Below, one piece after another: positions 45,006 to 54,270 of a DNA stretch of 64,000 nucleotides; position 1 is the first letter of the stretch; each line of letters starts with the position of its first letter. The stretch is from Methylobacterium sp. J-077 (GTDB lineage: Bacteria > Pseudomonadota > Alphaproteobacteria > Rhizobiales > Beijerinckiaceae), in the NCBI RefSeq assembly GCF_022829365.1, contig NZ_JAKSYJ010000236.1, positions 162,707-226,706 of the forward strand. Reading direction: 5' to 3'. A program made the translations under genes and the position numbers. Under the pieces are notes generated by a model. That model was not told where the DNA came from, did not search any database, and was given only the letters and a program-made list of their open reading frames with translations.

Positions 45006-45524
45006 TCAGGCGTCCTGAGAAGCCGGGGATCGGACCGGGAGCGTCCAGTTCGGCCGGACGAAGTGGCAGGTGTAGCCATCCGGCCGACGCTCCAGGTAGT
45101 CCTGATGCTCCGGCTCGGCCTCCCAGAACGGACCCGCTGGCGCCACCTCGGTGACCACCTTGCCCGGCCAGAGCCCCGACGCATCGACGTCGGCGATGGT
45201 ATCCTTCGCGACCTGCCGCTGCGCGTCGTCGCGATAGTAGATGGCCGAGCGATAGCTCAGGCCCCGGTCGTTGCCCTGACGGTTCGGCGTCGTGGGGTCG
45301 TGGATCTGGAAGAAAAACTCCAGGATGCGCCGGAAGCTCGTCTTGGCCGGGTCATAGATGATCTCGATGGCCTCGGCATGGGTGCCGTGGTTGCGATAGG
45401 TCGCGTTCGGCACATCGCCGCCGGTGTAGCCGACGCGGGTGGCGATCACGCCGTCCTGGCGCCGGATCAGATCCTGCATGCCCCAGAAACAGCCGCCCGC
45501 CAGCACCGCTCTCTCTTCGCTCAT
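45006..45524 (-). CDS. msrA: Peptide methionine sulfoxide reductase A
   Basis: 172 residues from the ATG at 45524, which follows GGAGGAA. Catalytic C12 lies in the family motif GGCFWGMQ. Further motifs are VGYTGG, YRNHGTHAEAIEI and FFQIHDPT. It repairs S-methionine sulfoxide in proteins. The long upstream extension has no site and is rejected. Confidence 0.94.
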   Translation of the reverse strand: MSEERAVLAGGCFWGMQDLIRRQDGVIATRVGYTGGDVPNATYRNHGTHAEAIEIIYDPAKTSFRRILEFFFQIHDPTTPNRQGNDRGLSYRSAIYYRDDAQRQVAKDTIADVDASGLWPGKVVTEVAPAGPFWEAEPEHQDYLERRPDGYTCHFVRPNWTLPVRSPASQDA

Positions 45525-45639
45525 CGTGGTTCCTCCGCAGGACCGAAGCGTCCCATCCTGTCCCATAGATGGGAACGCCGATCGCACTTCGCCCCGCCCG
45601 GGAGCGACATAGCCCGCCGGATTTCACGTCCCCCCGATC

Positions 45640-45659
45640 GGCGCCCTTCAGCGGGCGCC
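45640..45659 (-). terminator. Hairpin after the catalase-like gene region
   Basis: GGCGCCC and GGGCGCC flank a 6-base loop, a perfect 7-bp GC stem. It lies after the catalase-like gene and overlaps the end of a 40-codon ORF. Confidence 0.4.
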
Positions 45660-45770
45660 GCCCGTCACGCCGATGAAGGCGTTGGGCGGGCGTCTTGCCG
45701 CCGTCCGCCTGAACCTGCGCGCGCCGAGCAAGAGGACGGCGACGGCCGCCGCCACGATCGGATGGCGCAT
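45648..45770 (-). CDS. Possible tiny membrane protein
   Basis: 40 residues starting MRHPIVAAAVAVLLLGARRF, one hydrophobic helix and a basic tail. It lies 12 bases after the catalase-like gene. The support is only position and composition. Confidence 0.3.
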   Translation of the reverse strand: MRHPIVAAAVAVLLLGARRFRRTAARRPPNAFIGVTGGAR

Positions 45771-45782
45771 GCCGGATTTCCT

Positions 45783-46859
45783 TCAGCGCCCGGCGCCGGG
45801 CTCGTGGATCGGGCAGCCGTTGAAGCGCTGGCGGAACTCCGCCGAATGCCGGTAGGGGGCGTTGCGGGCGCGGTTGATGTTGCCGAGCGGCCGGTGGGCG
45901 GCGAGCCCCGTCCAGACGCTGAAGCGCATCGCCTCGTCGACCGCCTGGACGCGGGCGTCGTCCCAGCTGTCCTGCGGGCGGACGGTGATCAGGCCGACCC
46001 GCTGGAACGGCGCCTCGTCCTCGTTCCATTCCACGGTCGGGTCCTCGACGGGCTGGCGCGCGAGGTCGCGGCAGAGCTGGACCCGGAATTCCCACACGCC
46101 CTCGATCCCCTCCATCTCGGAGCGGACCGTCTCGCGGATCGCGTTCGGCCGGCCGGAGGCATCGATCTCTGTGCCGGTGAGCGCGGTCAGGCCCGGGGCG
46201 ACGGGGGCGATCGAGAACTTGGCGATATAATCGCCGTACCGGAACGGGGTGACGCTGTAATAGGTCTCGCCGAGCGGATCGACATTGGGCGCGCCGCCGA
46301 GCGAGCCGATGGTCGGGCTCTCGATGCCCACGGCCGTCAGGGCCTTGTTGACGCCGCGCAGCACCGTGGAGGCCGCGACCTTCAGGCCCTCCACCCGATC
46401 GGTGGTGCCGGCGAGCAGCTTGAGGCTGCCCAGGAACTTCTGGGCGTTCGGCGCCTGGAAGACCTTGCCGTTGACCATGATGAAGTTCTGGGTGGTGCCC
46501 TCGGCATCAGGCAGGCGCTCGCCCGCGACATCGAGCACCTTGAGGGCGAGGCCGCGCGGCAGGGAGACGGCATCGGGCAGGATGTCGCCGGCGTTGGTCG
46601 ACAGCCGCATGTAGACCTTGTGCTCGCCGGTCTTGGCGAACAGCCCCTGGGCGAGTTCCGGCGGCAGGTTCGGATCGATCCTGAGGACGCCTTCCAGGAT
46701 GCCGTGCGCCTTGGCGTGGACTGAGCGGACGGCATGGCCGGAATCGTCGGCGACCGTCTTGAGAATGGTGTCGAAGGTCTCGTTCAGTCCCTCGATGGTC
46801 TTACCCTCATCGGGCTGCGCGTGCTCGACATCGGGGCTGTAGCGGACAGGTGCTTGCAA
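45783..46859 (-). CDS. Catalase-family (SrpA-like) heme protein
   Basis: 358 residues if the TTG at 46859 is used; an upstream ATG at 46997 would add 46 residues that do not look conserved. Motifs HAKAHGILEGVLRI, VYMRLSTNAGDILPD and LALKVLDVAGERLPDA belong to the catalase-related family. The C-terminal RHSAEFRQRFNGCP is also typical. It may break down peroxides; catalytic strength in this branch is uncertain. It sits with msrA, consistent with oxidative stress. Confidence 0.8.
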   Translation of the reverse strand: MQAPVRYSPDVEHAQPDEGKTIEGLNETFDTILKTVADDSGHAVRSVHAKAHGILEGVLRIDPNLPPELAQGLFAKTGEHKVYMRLSTNAGDILPDAVSLPRGLALKVLDVAGERLPDAEGTTQNFIMVNGKVFQAPNAQKFLGSLKLLAGTTDRVEGLKVAASTVLRGVNKALTAVGIESPTIGSLGGAPNVDPLGETYYSVTPFRYGDYIAKFSIAPVAPGLTALTGTEIDASGRPNAIRETVRSEMEGIEGVWEFRVQLCRDLARQPVEDPTVEWNEDEAPFQRVGLITVRPQDSWDDARVQAVDEAMRFSVWTGLAAHRPLGNINRARNAPYRHSAEFRQRFNGCPIHEPGAGR

Positions 46860-46997
46860 GGTCAGGGGCTCCGGCGCAGTTCGGTTTCGAGATGAACAAC
46901 GCTGGTCGTCCGCCGTTCCGAATTGCGCCCCATTCACGTGTCCGTGAACAACTTGACGGGAATTCAGGGACCCGCCGGTGATTGCCCACGACGTCAT

Positions 46998-47835
46998 CGA
47001 CCTGATGGGCGCGGGGCCTCGGGACCGTCATGGTCGCCGGCCACCATGGGGGCTCGAACGCCGCCGTTCCGGCAGTGCCAGCGCCAGTGGCGCCACTGGT
47101 TCCAGGCGACCAGGCGTGGCCAGGCATCCGTGCGGGCCGATAATCCCAAGAGGTTCGGCCGCAGCATGTGAAAATTGAAGGCCGCCCGGCTGGTACGACG
47201 CGACGACCTTCGGCGCCTTCGCCAAGCCCTGGAATAATCCGAACGTCGTCGACATCACGCGGCCCACCGACCCAGCGCGCTGGCGGCAACTGTCACCGGC
47301 CGGTTGCGCTGCTGCCCACAGCGTTATCCGCGCCGATGCTGCGAAGTGTGACGTGATAGGTCAGTGTCGGCGGGCCAGCCCGAACAGAAATGCGCACACC
47401 TATGTCATTGAATGGACGAGGTAATTTTGGAGGCTGTGCTATCACCCGGTAACTCGCAACCGCTGTGCGCCCTCACTGAGCCGCAACCCGCCCCTTGAAA
47501 CCAGGCCTTCTGCTTCGCGACCATACCGGTCGTTCCGGCCGCCTTGAGCGGCTCCCGCAAGCAGACATGGGCTTCCGTCCGATCATTGCCCGGCCGCTGG
47601 TTAAGCAAGGTCTGGTCGGCGCGACAGACAACTAAGAGCGGATCAATCCCGGATCTCGGGTGCCAACGTCGAGCGAGGATCATCGTTTTTACTCCGAATC
47701 CTGCAGGATGCGGGCGCCGATTTGCAGTAAATTCTGAGCGGGCGAGGACAGTGCCAAGCGATTTTTACCGCCGGCCGCGAGCGCACCGACGAGTGCCAGG
47801 CTCAGGCTGCAGGCGGCATCAATCCAGGGCGTCGG
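46998..47835. other. Gap without a convincing gene
   Basis: No open frame here has coding character throughout. At 47191-47295 the plus strand reads WYDATTFGAFAKPWNNPNVV, then DITRPTDPARW, which looks like a fragment of a real protein without start or continuation. No RNA gene was recognised. Confidence 0.5.
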
Positions 47836-48882
47836 TCATGACGCGTCGCCGCCTCCGCTTCGGCGTCTGTCGGGATTTCCCGTGAGCCTCGCCGGGGATA
47901 GCGGAGCTGTTGGACCAGAACGATCGTCAGTACAACGCGCGACGACCCGCCGAAGGGATTCGCACTCCTGTGCCGGTGCGAAGAGCTCGGCGCGCCCCGC
48001 GGCGCCCGCGGCCAAGGTACTCAGAAACTCGGGCTCCTCCTCGGCGCGCAGGAGCAGGGCGGCTAGGGCCGCATCGTCGCCGACCGGGAAGTAGCCCGGA
48101 TAGCCTGACCCCAGCAGGCCGCGGGTGCCGGGAATGTCGGAGGCGATCACCGGAAGTCCGGACACGACGGCCTCGGACACCACGTTGGCGCCGCCCTCCT
48201 GGAGCGAACTGAGGACCATGACGCGCCCCCGTGTCAGCCAGCGCCGTACCAGGGATCCGGGCCGGTCCCCCAGCCACAGGTAGCGCGGATTGTCGGCCAT
48301 CTCGGCGCGGGCCCGGGCCGCCCAGACCGCCTCGTGGGCACCTCCGAGATGGACGATGCGGATACGGGACCGGGCCGGAAGCCGCCGGGCGGCGCGGGCG
48401 GCGCAGAACGGGTCTTTCTCGGCGCGCAGGTGCCCGACGACGAGGACCTCGAAGGCCTCCTCGGAGGCCGGCCAGCGCTGGCGACGCGGCAGGGCGGACT
48501 GGAACACGACATCGACCTTGGTGCGGTGACGCTCCGGAAGAGCGGCGGGGATCAGGTCGTGGAGGCCGATCAGGCGGTCGGCCAGGTCGAGCGAGCACAG
48601 CGTCGGCTCTGGGTCGGCCGCGAGATAGTGATAGACGTCCGTGCCGGTCAGGGCGACGATGAGCGGCCGCTCCGGGTGGCGCGCCTTAAAGCGCGCAATG
48701 GATGCGGCGCTGCGCCAGGCGTGCAGCGCCAGCACCAGGTCGGCATCGGCCGCCGCGTCATAGATCGTCGCCACGTCGACTCGGTGCCCGAGATCGCCGA
48801 GAATGCGCGCCCAGCGCATCGCCGTCGTCCGGTTCCCGGCGCGCGACCTCTTCGCCGCCGGCGTGATGAGGCTGATCTTCAT
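47836..48882 (-). CDS. senB: Selenosugar synthase SenB (glycosyltransferase)
   Basis: 348 residues from the ATG at 48882. The N-terminus MKISLITPAAKRSRAGNRTT followed by MRWARILGDLGHRV is the signature of SenB. SenB couples selenophosphate with a UDP-sugar to form a selenosugar for selenoneine. A GT-B type C-terminal half has LVVGHLRAEKDP and SSLQEGGANVVSEAV. It is divergent from senA, with only 27 bases between the starts. Confidence 0.88.
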   Translation of the reverse strand: MKISLITPAAKRSRAGNRTTAMRWARILGDLGHRVDVATIYDAAADADLVLALHAWRSAASIARFKARHPERPLIVALTGTDVYHYLAADPEPTLCSLDLADRLIGLHDLIPAALPERHRTKVDVVFQSALPRRQRWPASEEAFEVLVVGHLRAEKDPFCAARAARRLPARSRIRIVHLGGAHEAVWAARARAEMADNPRYLWLGDRPGSLVRRWLTRGRVMVLSSLQEGGANVVSEAVVSGLPVIASDIPGTRGLLGSGYPGYFPVGDDAALAALLLRAEEEPEFLSTLAAGAAGRAELFAPAQECESLRRVVARCTDDRSGPTAPLSPARLTGNPDRRRSGGGDAS

Positions 48883-48909
48883 GATTGCGACGAGCTTCCA
48901 GGACGATTG

Positions 48910-50214
48910 ATGAGCGCACAGGTCTCCGCTGCCGATCTCGTGGCGATGCTGCAGGATTCCCGGGCGCGAACGCTTGAACTCGTGGCAGGCCTTGATCGCG
49001 ACCGGCTCATGGGGCCACGGAGCGATATCGTGAACCCCCTGCTGTGGGAAATCGGGCATCTCGCCTGGTTTCACGAGCATTTCATCCTGTGCGGACTCGA
49101 CGGTCGTCCGCCCCTGATGGAAGGGGCCGACGCACTCTACGATTCCGCGCGGGTGGCCCACGCGACGCGCTGGTCGATCCCGCTGCCGCCGCTACCCGAA
49201 ACGCTCGGCTACATGGCCAGCGTCCACGAGGCGCTGGTCCGGCGCCTCGCCGGTCGCGAGCCCACGCCGCGCGAGGCCGAACTCTACCAACTCGTCACCT
49301 TCCACGAGGACATGCATGACGAGGCCTTCACCTACACCCGCCAGACCCTCGGTTACCCGGTGCCGACCTTCGCCGCGTCGGCCTGCGCGCGAGACACGGG
49401 AGCCGGCCCCTGGCCCGGCGACGTCGCCGTCGGCGGCGGAACCTGGCGGCTCGGATCCGAGCCCGGCGGCGGCTTCGTCTTCGACAATGAGAAATGGGCA
49501 CACCCCGTGCCCATCGCGCCGTTCCGCATCGCCCGCGCGCCGGTGACCAACGCCGAGTTCGCTGTCTTCGTCGCGGATAGCGGCTACCGGGTGTCAGCCT
49601 ATTGGGACGCGGAGGGCGTGCGCTGGCGCGACGGCTGCGGTGCCGAGCATCCAATCTACTGGACGCGTGATGGGACGCACGACTGGACCGTCCGAAGGTT
49701 CGACCGGGACGAACCGCTGGCGCCCGATCAGCCGGTCATCCACGTCAGCTGGCACGAGGCGAACGCCTATTGCCGCTGGGCGGGCCGGCGCCTGCCCACG
49801 GAAGCGGAGTGGGAGGCTGCCGCCGCCGGCGGCCCGGAACCGGACGGCACGCTCGGCGCGGCCAAGCGTCCCTATCCCTGGGGGCAGACCGCGCCCACGC
49901 CGGAGCGCGCCAACCTCGACGGCGGCCACCTCGGCTGCGTCGAGGTTGGCGCTTACCCGGAGGGCGACAGCGCCTGGGGCTGCCGGCAGATGCTCGGCAA
50001 TGTCTGGGAATGGACGGCGAGTCCGTTCCTACCCTTCCCCGGCTTCGCGCCCGACGCCTACAGGGAGTATTCGGAGCCCGCCTTCGGGACCCGCAAGGTC
50101 CTGCGCGGCGGCGCCTGGGCGACCCGCTCGCGCATGGTCGACGCCGCTTATCGCAACTTCTTCGGCCCGGATCGCCGCGACGTGTTCGCCGGGTTCCGCA
50201 CGGTGGCTCTTTAG
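48910..50214 (+). CDS. senA: Selenoneine synthase SenA (EgtB-like non-heme iron enzyme)
   Basis: 434 residues. A DinB-like N-domain holds the iron ligands: H50 in EIGHLAWFHEH and H132/H136 in the HEDMHDE motif (HX3HXE). A C-terminal FGE-sulfatase domain follows (about 180-434) with WHEANAYCRWAGRRLPTEAE, LGNVWEW and VLRGGAW. It joins the selenosugar to hercynine with oxygen. Next to senB and selD this favours SenA over EgtB. It ends convergently, overlapping the phosphorylase gene by 4 bases. Hercynine-forming EgtD is not in the window. Confidence 0.88.
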   Translation: MSAQVSAADLVAMLQDSRARTLELVAGLDRDRLMGPRSDIVNPLLWEIGHLAWFHEHFILCGLDGRPPLMEGADALYDSARVAHATRWSIPLPPLPETLGYMASVHEALVRRLAGREPTPREAELYQLVTFHEDMHDEAFTYTRQTLGYPVPTFAASACARDTGAGPWPGDVAVGGGTWRLGSEPGGGFVFDNEKWAHPVPIAPFRIARAPVTNAEFAVFVADSGYRVSAYWDAEGVRWRDGCGAEHPIYWTRDGTHDWTVRRFDRDEPLAPDQPVIHVSWHEANAYCRWAGRRLPTEAEWEAAAAGGPEPDGTLGAAKRPYPWGQTAPTPERANLDGGHLGCVEVGAYPEGDSAWGCRQMLGNVWEWTASPFLPFPGFAPDAYREYSEPAFGTRKVLRGGAWATRSRMVDAAYRNFFGPDRRDVFAGFRTVAL

Positions 50215-51014
50215 CGCCGCGCGAATTGGGCCGCCGCGGCGGCCGCGACGAGGCGGAGCGCGGCCGTCGCACCGTTGGCTTCGCCCTTCTCGAAATCTCC
50301 AGCCTGGCCCATCTGGTTGGTGACGTGAGCGAAACACAGCACCGCCTTGCCGCGAGCCTGCGCGAAGGCGTAGAGCGCCGCCGCCTCCATCTCGACCGCG
50401 AGGATGCCCCGCGCGGACGCCGCCTCGATGGCCTGTCGGGTCTCGCGGTAAGGCGCATCGGTCGTCCAGGTCATGCCTCGCTCCACCGGTTCCCCGATTC
50501 CCGACAGTGCGGGGGCGATGGCCGCGACGAGGTCGGCCGGAGCCTGTGCGAAGTCGGCCGGCGCCAGGTAATGGTAGCTCGTGCCCTCGTCGCGGAGCGC
50601 CGCCTCGATCAGGATGAAGTAGGGCGGCGCCCGCGAGGGCGTGATCTGGCCCGAGGAGGTGACGCTGATCAGCAGTTCGCAGCCCGCGGCGAACATCTGC
50701 TCGGCCACCAGCACCGCGAAGGGGGCGCCGACCGCGCAGCCGACGATCCCGACCTCCCGCCCGTCGCGTTCGAAGCGGAAGAGGTCGGTGTGATAGCAGG
50801 CCCAGTCCGGATCGGGCCGCGCCACGCCGGTCGCGCGCAGGTGGCGGACGATGTCGCCGTCTGGGTCCAGCACACACAGCGCGGGCACCCGGCCGGCGCC
50901 GAGGCCACGCTGCCGGCGCGCCTCGCGAAGCAGGCTATCGGGTGTGAATTCCGAAGCCGCCCCGTACGCCTTGTCGCACAGGATCGGGGCGACTGGCGGG
51001 TCGCGCGGCGGCAC
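50211..51014 (-). CDS. Nucleoside phosphorylase family protein
   Basis: 267 residues from a GTG with GGGAGG upstream. The fold is of the uridine/purine phosphorylase type: VGIVGCAVGAPFAVLVAEQM, LISVTSSGQI and VEMEAAALYAFAQ, which includes the Met-Glu nucleoside site. It would cleave a nucleoside with phosphate. It lies 11 bases after selD in the same operon, so its substrate may arise from or feed selenium metabolism. Confidence 0.85.
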   Translation of the reverse strand: MPPRDPPVAPILCDKAYGAASEFTPDSLLREARRQRGLGAGRVPALCVLDPDGDIVRHLRATGVARPDPDWACYHTDLFRFERDGREVGIVGCAVGAPFAVLVAEQMFAAGCELLISVTSSGQITPSRAPPYFILIEAALRDEGTSYHYLAPADFAQAPADLVAAIAPALSGIGEPVERGMTWTTDAPYRETRQAIEAASARGILAVEMEAAALYAFAQARGKAVLCFAHVTNQMGQAGDFEKGEANGATAALRLVAAAAAAQFARR

Positions 51015-51025
51015 GGGGCCTCCCG

Positions 51026-52075
51026 TCAGGCCTCGACCCGGATTCCGGGATCGCCGGCCTCGAACCGCCCGACGACGGCGGCCTGCGCGAAGCCCGCGGT
51101 CCGGACCTGGGCCAGGATCGCCTCGGCATGCCCCGGCGTGCAGGTCACGAGCAAGCCGCCGGAGGTCTGGGGATCGGTGAGGAGGTGGCGCCGCCAGTCG
51201 GGCAGGCCCTCGGGCAGGGTCACCTGGCTGCCGAAGCTCGCCCAGTTGCGGTGAGAGGCTCCAGTGACGAAGCCCTCCCGCGCGAGCGCTTCGGCCCGGG
51301 GCAGGAGCGGGATCGCGCCGCCCGCGATGACGAAGGTCAGGCCGGCGCCGCGCGCGAGTTCGAGGCCGTGGCCGAGCAGGCCGAAGCCGGTGATGTCGGT
51401 GATGGCATGGACCTCCGCATCGCCCGCCAGATCCGCCCCGACCTTGTTGAGGCGCGTCGTGGTGGCGACGAAGTCGGCATAGCCCTCGGCGTCGAGGGCC
51501 TCGCGCTTGATCGCAGCGGAGTAGATGCCGACGCCGAGGGGCTTTGTCAGGATGGCGACGTCGCCGGCCTGCGCGTCGGCGTTGCGCCGGATCCGGGCGC
51601 GGTCGCACAGGCCGATCACGGCGAGGCCGTAGATCGGCTCCGGCGTATCGATCGAGTGGCCGCCCGCGATGGGGATGCCCGCCTCGGCGCAGGTGGCGGC
51701 CCCGCCCTTCAGGATCCGGGCGACGATCTCGGGCGGGATCTTGCCCACCGGCATGCCCAGGATGGCGAGCGCTAGGATCGGCTTGCCGCCCATGGCGTAG
51801 ACGTCGGAGATCGCGTTGGTCGCGGCGATCCGGCCGAAATCGTGGGGGTCGTCCACCATCGGCGTGAAGAAGTCCGTGGTGGCGATGAGGCAGGTCCCGT
51901 CATCCAGCGCCCAGACCGCGGCATCGTCGGCGGTCTCGTTGCCTACGAGCAGGCGCTCGAACGGGCCGGCCACCGGTTGGTCGGCCAGCAGCGTGCGCAG
52001 TACCTCGGGGTCGAGCTTGCAGCCGCAGCCTCCGCCATGGGCGAGGCTGGTGAGGCGAACCGGGGGGGTATCCAT
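51026..52075 (-). CDS. selD: Selenide, water dikinase SelD (SenC role)
   Basis: 349 residues. It makes selenophosphate from selenide and ATP. C17 and K20 in HGGGCGCKLDPEVL match the essential residues of E. coli SelD at the same positions. The ATP-binding motifs DDAAVW and ATTDFFTPMVDDPHDFGRIA are present, as is GGHSIDTPEPIYGLAVIG. It supplies SenB. No selenocysteine tRNA or SelB/SelA gene is in the window. Confidence 0.95.
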   Translation of the reverse strand: MDTPPVRLTSLAHGGGCGCKLDPEVLRTLLADQPVAGPFERLLVGNETADDAAVWALDDGTCLIATTDFFTPMVDDPHDFGRIAATNAISDVYAMGGKPILALAILGMPVGKIPPEIVARILKGGAATCAEAGIPIAGGHSIDTPEPIYGLAVIGLCDRARIRRNADAQAGDVAILTKPLGVGIYSAAIKREALDAEGYADFVATTTRLNKVGADLAGDAEVHAITDITGFGLLGHGLELARGAGLTFVIAGGAIPLLPRAEALAREGFVTGASHRNWASFGSQVTLPEGLPDWRRHLLTDPQTSGGLLVTCTPGHAEAILAQVRTAGFAQAAVVGRFEAGDPGIRVEA

Positions 52076-52124
52076 GGCCGAATCCTGGGGCATCGAGGGC
52101 GACGAAAGAGGTCTCGGCCTGGTC

Positions 52125-52928
52125 CTACCAGACAAGGGCGGGCATCCGGTACAATCGGCCGGGGGAGCATGCCGGCCGCGGGAGCGGTGGCGCGTCGCCG
52201 ACCTGAAGGGCGCTGAAGCCGGCCCTGAGTGCGCCCAGGACGTCGAGCGCGGCGGTGTCGCCAATCCCGAGGACCCGCTCGGGGGGGACCAGCCGGCCGC
52301 GTGCCCGACCGGCGCGTTCCAGGGCGTGACGATAGATCAGCGCACCGGGCTTCCCGGTCTCGACCACGCGGCCGCCGAGCGTCCGGTAGCGCTCGGCCAC
52401 GAGGCCGGCGAAGCGCAGGCGCGTCGTGCCCACCGTGAGGCATGTGTCCGGATTGGTGCAGAGCAGGCTGTGGCCGCGCCGGTGCGCGACGGCCAGGATC
52501 GCATCGAGGTCGTCATCGCCGTCCGGATAGCCCGTGCAGACGGTGAGATCGGCGTCCTCGACCCCGGTCAGCGCGATCGGCAAGCCCGCGAACAGGACGC
52601 GGTCGCGCGCCGGCCCGATATGGTGCGCTCGCGCCGACGCCCCCTCACACAAGAGGATTCGGGCGACGTCGGCCGCGGTGACGAGGTCGTCCCACGCGGC
52701 AGGGATGCCGCGGTCCCGGAGCGCGTCCGCGAGGCGGCGTCCGGGTTCGGCGGTGTTCGAGACGAGCACCACCGTGCCGCCGGCCGCCCGGAAGGCGCCC
52801 AGCGCGCCGGTGGCGGCCGGAAGCACACGCGTCGCGTCGTGGAGGACGCCGAATACGTCGCACAGGACGACCGCGAAGGCGTCCGCGACCCGGCCCAGCC
52901 CGGCGATGGCCTCGGGTCCGTCAGCCAC
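52125..52928 (-). CDS. HAD-IIA family phosphatase
   Basis: 267 residues from a GTG overlapping the radical SAM stop. The first motif is VLCDVFGVLHD, the second VVLVSNTAEPGR, and the last GIGDTAALDVLGA, the set of NagD-like HAD-IIA phosphatases. It would remove phosphate from a small metabolite, for example a sugar or nucleotide from selenophosphate reactions. It lies between the radical SAM gene and selD. Confidence 0.88.
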   Translation of the reverse strand: MADGPEAIAGLGRVADAFAVVLCDVFGVLHDATRVLPAATGALGAFRAAGGTVVLVSNTAEPGRRLADALRDRGIPAAWDDLVTAADVARILLCEGASARAHHIGPARDRVLFAGLPIALTGVEDADLTVCTGYPDGDDDLDAILAVAHRRGHSLLCTNPDTCLTVGTTRLRFAGLVAERYRTLGGRVVETGKPGALIYRHALERAGRARGRLVPPERVLGIGDTAALDVLGALRAGFSALQVGDAPPLPRPACSPGRLYRMPALVW

Positions 52929-53997
52929 GGACGTCCCGGACGCGCGCCTGGACGATGGTCGTGCACGCGCTCTCGAGCTTCGGCAGGTCGCGGGCCGGCG
53001 CCATGGTGATCGCCAGGGGGCGGGACTCCCCACGCACTATCGGACAGTACGGATCCACCTGGTCGAGCCGATCCATCAGCCGCCGACGCCCGGCGCAGCC
53101 GCCATGGCAGGACGCCTCGTGCGCGCAGCCCCGGCAGGGCTCCGGCAGGGCGCGGACCGCCGCGAAGGGGGCCGTCTCGACGATCCCGCTTCCGGCCTCG
53201 CGCAGGGTGTCGAGACTCTGGCCGGCGCCGCTCCAGTAGACACAGGGTTGTACCGTGGCACGAGGCGTCACCCGCACCGTGCCGACCCCGCATCCGCCCT
53301 TGCGCGCCGGCAGGCCGGCCATGGCCCGGACCAGCGGCTCGCCGATGGCGACCACGTCGGTCTCGGCGAACAGCCGCGCGAACCCGCCCCAGTATTCCTC
53401 GTAGGTGAGCGCGAAGGCGTCGGTACGCACCGCCTGGTAGACGTTGATGCGCAGGGGCGCCGCAAAGCTGTGGGCGATGGCGGCGATCTCGTGCAGCCGG
53501 TCGAAGTTGGTCCGCATCATCACCGCGATGAATGTGACGCCGACGCCGAGGGCCCTGCAGCGGGCGGCCTGCGCCATCACCAAGTCCCAGTTGCCGGCGC
53601 CGCGCTGCGCGTCCTGCTCGTCCCGGGTCGGATAGTCGATGGAGAATTCCACGTCGGCGAAGGCCTGCACCGCCGCGTCGTCGATCACCGCGATCGAATG
53701 CCCGTTCGACGTGATCGTGAGCTTGATCGGCTCGGCCCGCAGCATGTCGAGGAGCCGCGGGAATTGCGGATGCATCCCGTTTTCGCCGGTGCCCAGGTTG
53801 ACCGAGCGCACCGGCAAGCTGTCGAGGACGGCCCGAACCTGATCGGGCCCGAGCCGGTCCAGCCGGTCCGGATCGCGGTAGCAGAAGCTGCAGGCGAGGT
53901 TGCACTCGTTGGTCAGCCCGATCCCGAGCGAGAAAGACCGGGCCGGGTCGGCGGGGGCCGGCATCGGAAGCGCGGGCGTCAGCGACGTCGAAGCCAT
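52921..53997 (-). CDS. Radical SAM/SPASM-type protein in the selenium operon
   Basis: 358 residues from the ATG at 53997. The [4Fe-4S] motif is C32NLACSFC39 (CxxxCxxC). The C-terminal Cys cluster (CVYW, CRGCAHEASCHGGCAGRR) fits a SPASM/twitch domain binding extra clusters. Such enzymes modify peptides or small molecules by radical chemistry. It is first in the operon with HAD phosphatase, selD and nucleoside phosphorylase. The substrate is unknown. Confidence 0.9.
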   Translation of the reverse strand: MASTSLTPALPMPAPADPARSFSLGIGLTNECNLACSFCYRDPDRLDRLGPDQVRAVLDSLPVRSVNLGTGENGMHPQFPRLLDMLRAEPIKLTITSNGHSIAVIDDAAVQAFADVEFSIDYPTRDEQDAQRGAGNWDLVMAQAARCRALGVGVTFIAVMMRTNFDRLHEIAAIAHSFAAPLRINVYQAVRTDAFALTYEEYWGGFARLFAETDVVAIGEPLVRAMAGLPARKGGCGVGTVRVTPRATVQPCVYWSGAGQSLDTLREAGSGIVETAPFAAVRALPEPCRGCAHEASCHGGCAGRRRLMDRLDQVDPYCPIVRGESRPLAITMAPARDLPKLESACTTIVQARVRDVRG

Positions 53998-54270
53998 GGA
54001 GATCCTCTGACGCGATCCGGCGTGACGTCTCACGATGATCGGCATCGTGCCGCGCGGCGTTCCCCTCCCCTTCGCACGGAGACGCGTCGCGGTAACATCA
54101 CATCTTCGGCGGCCCGGCTCGTAACCGCCCGGCACCGGCCCGCGAACTCCCACCGTTAGCAAGGGGTTCGCCCGGCCCGGTGACCCCGCGCCGACGACAG
54201 CCGTCAATTGATTGGACATCCGCCTCCGCTTGGGGGTGTAGAGTGTCGGAACAGTGTGCTGGGGGCGACG
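53998..54270. promoter_or_regulatory. Divergent promoter region, selenium operon and importer
   Basis: The 273-base gap separates the radical SAM start (minus) from the substrate-binding protein start (plus), so promoters for both must lie here. No recognised operator or riboswitch was found. Confidence 0.4.

Noticed and set aside
47405..47683. A 92-codon minus-strand frame before senB
   Set aside because: There is no ribosome-binding site or conserved pattern, and the composition looks random.
48910..50214. Ergothioneine EgtB instead of SenA
   Set aside because: The fold is shared, but the adjacent SenB-type glycosyltransferase and selD favour SenA. A phylogeny would settle it.
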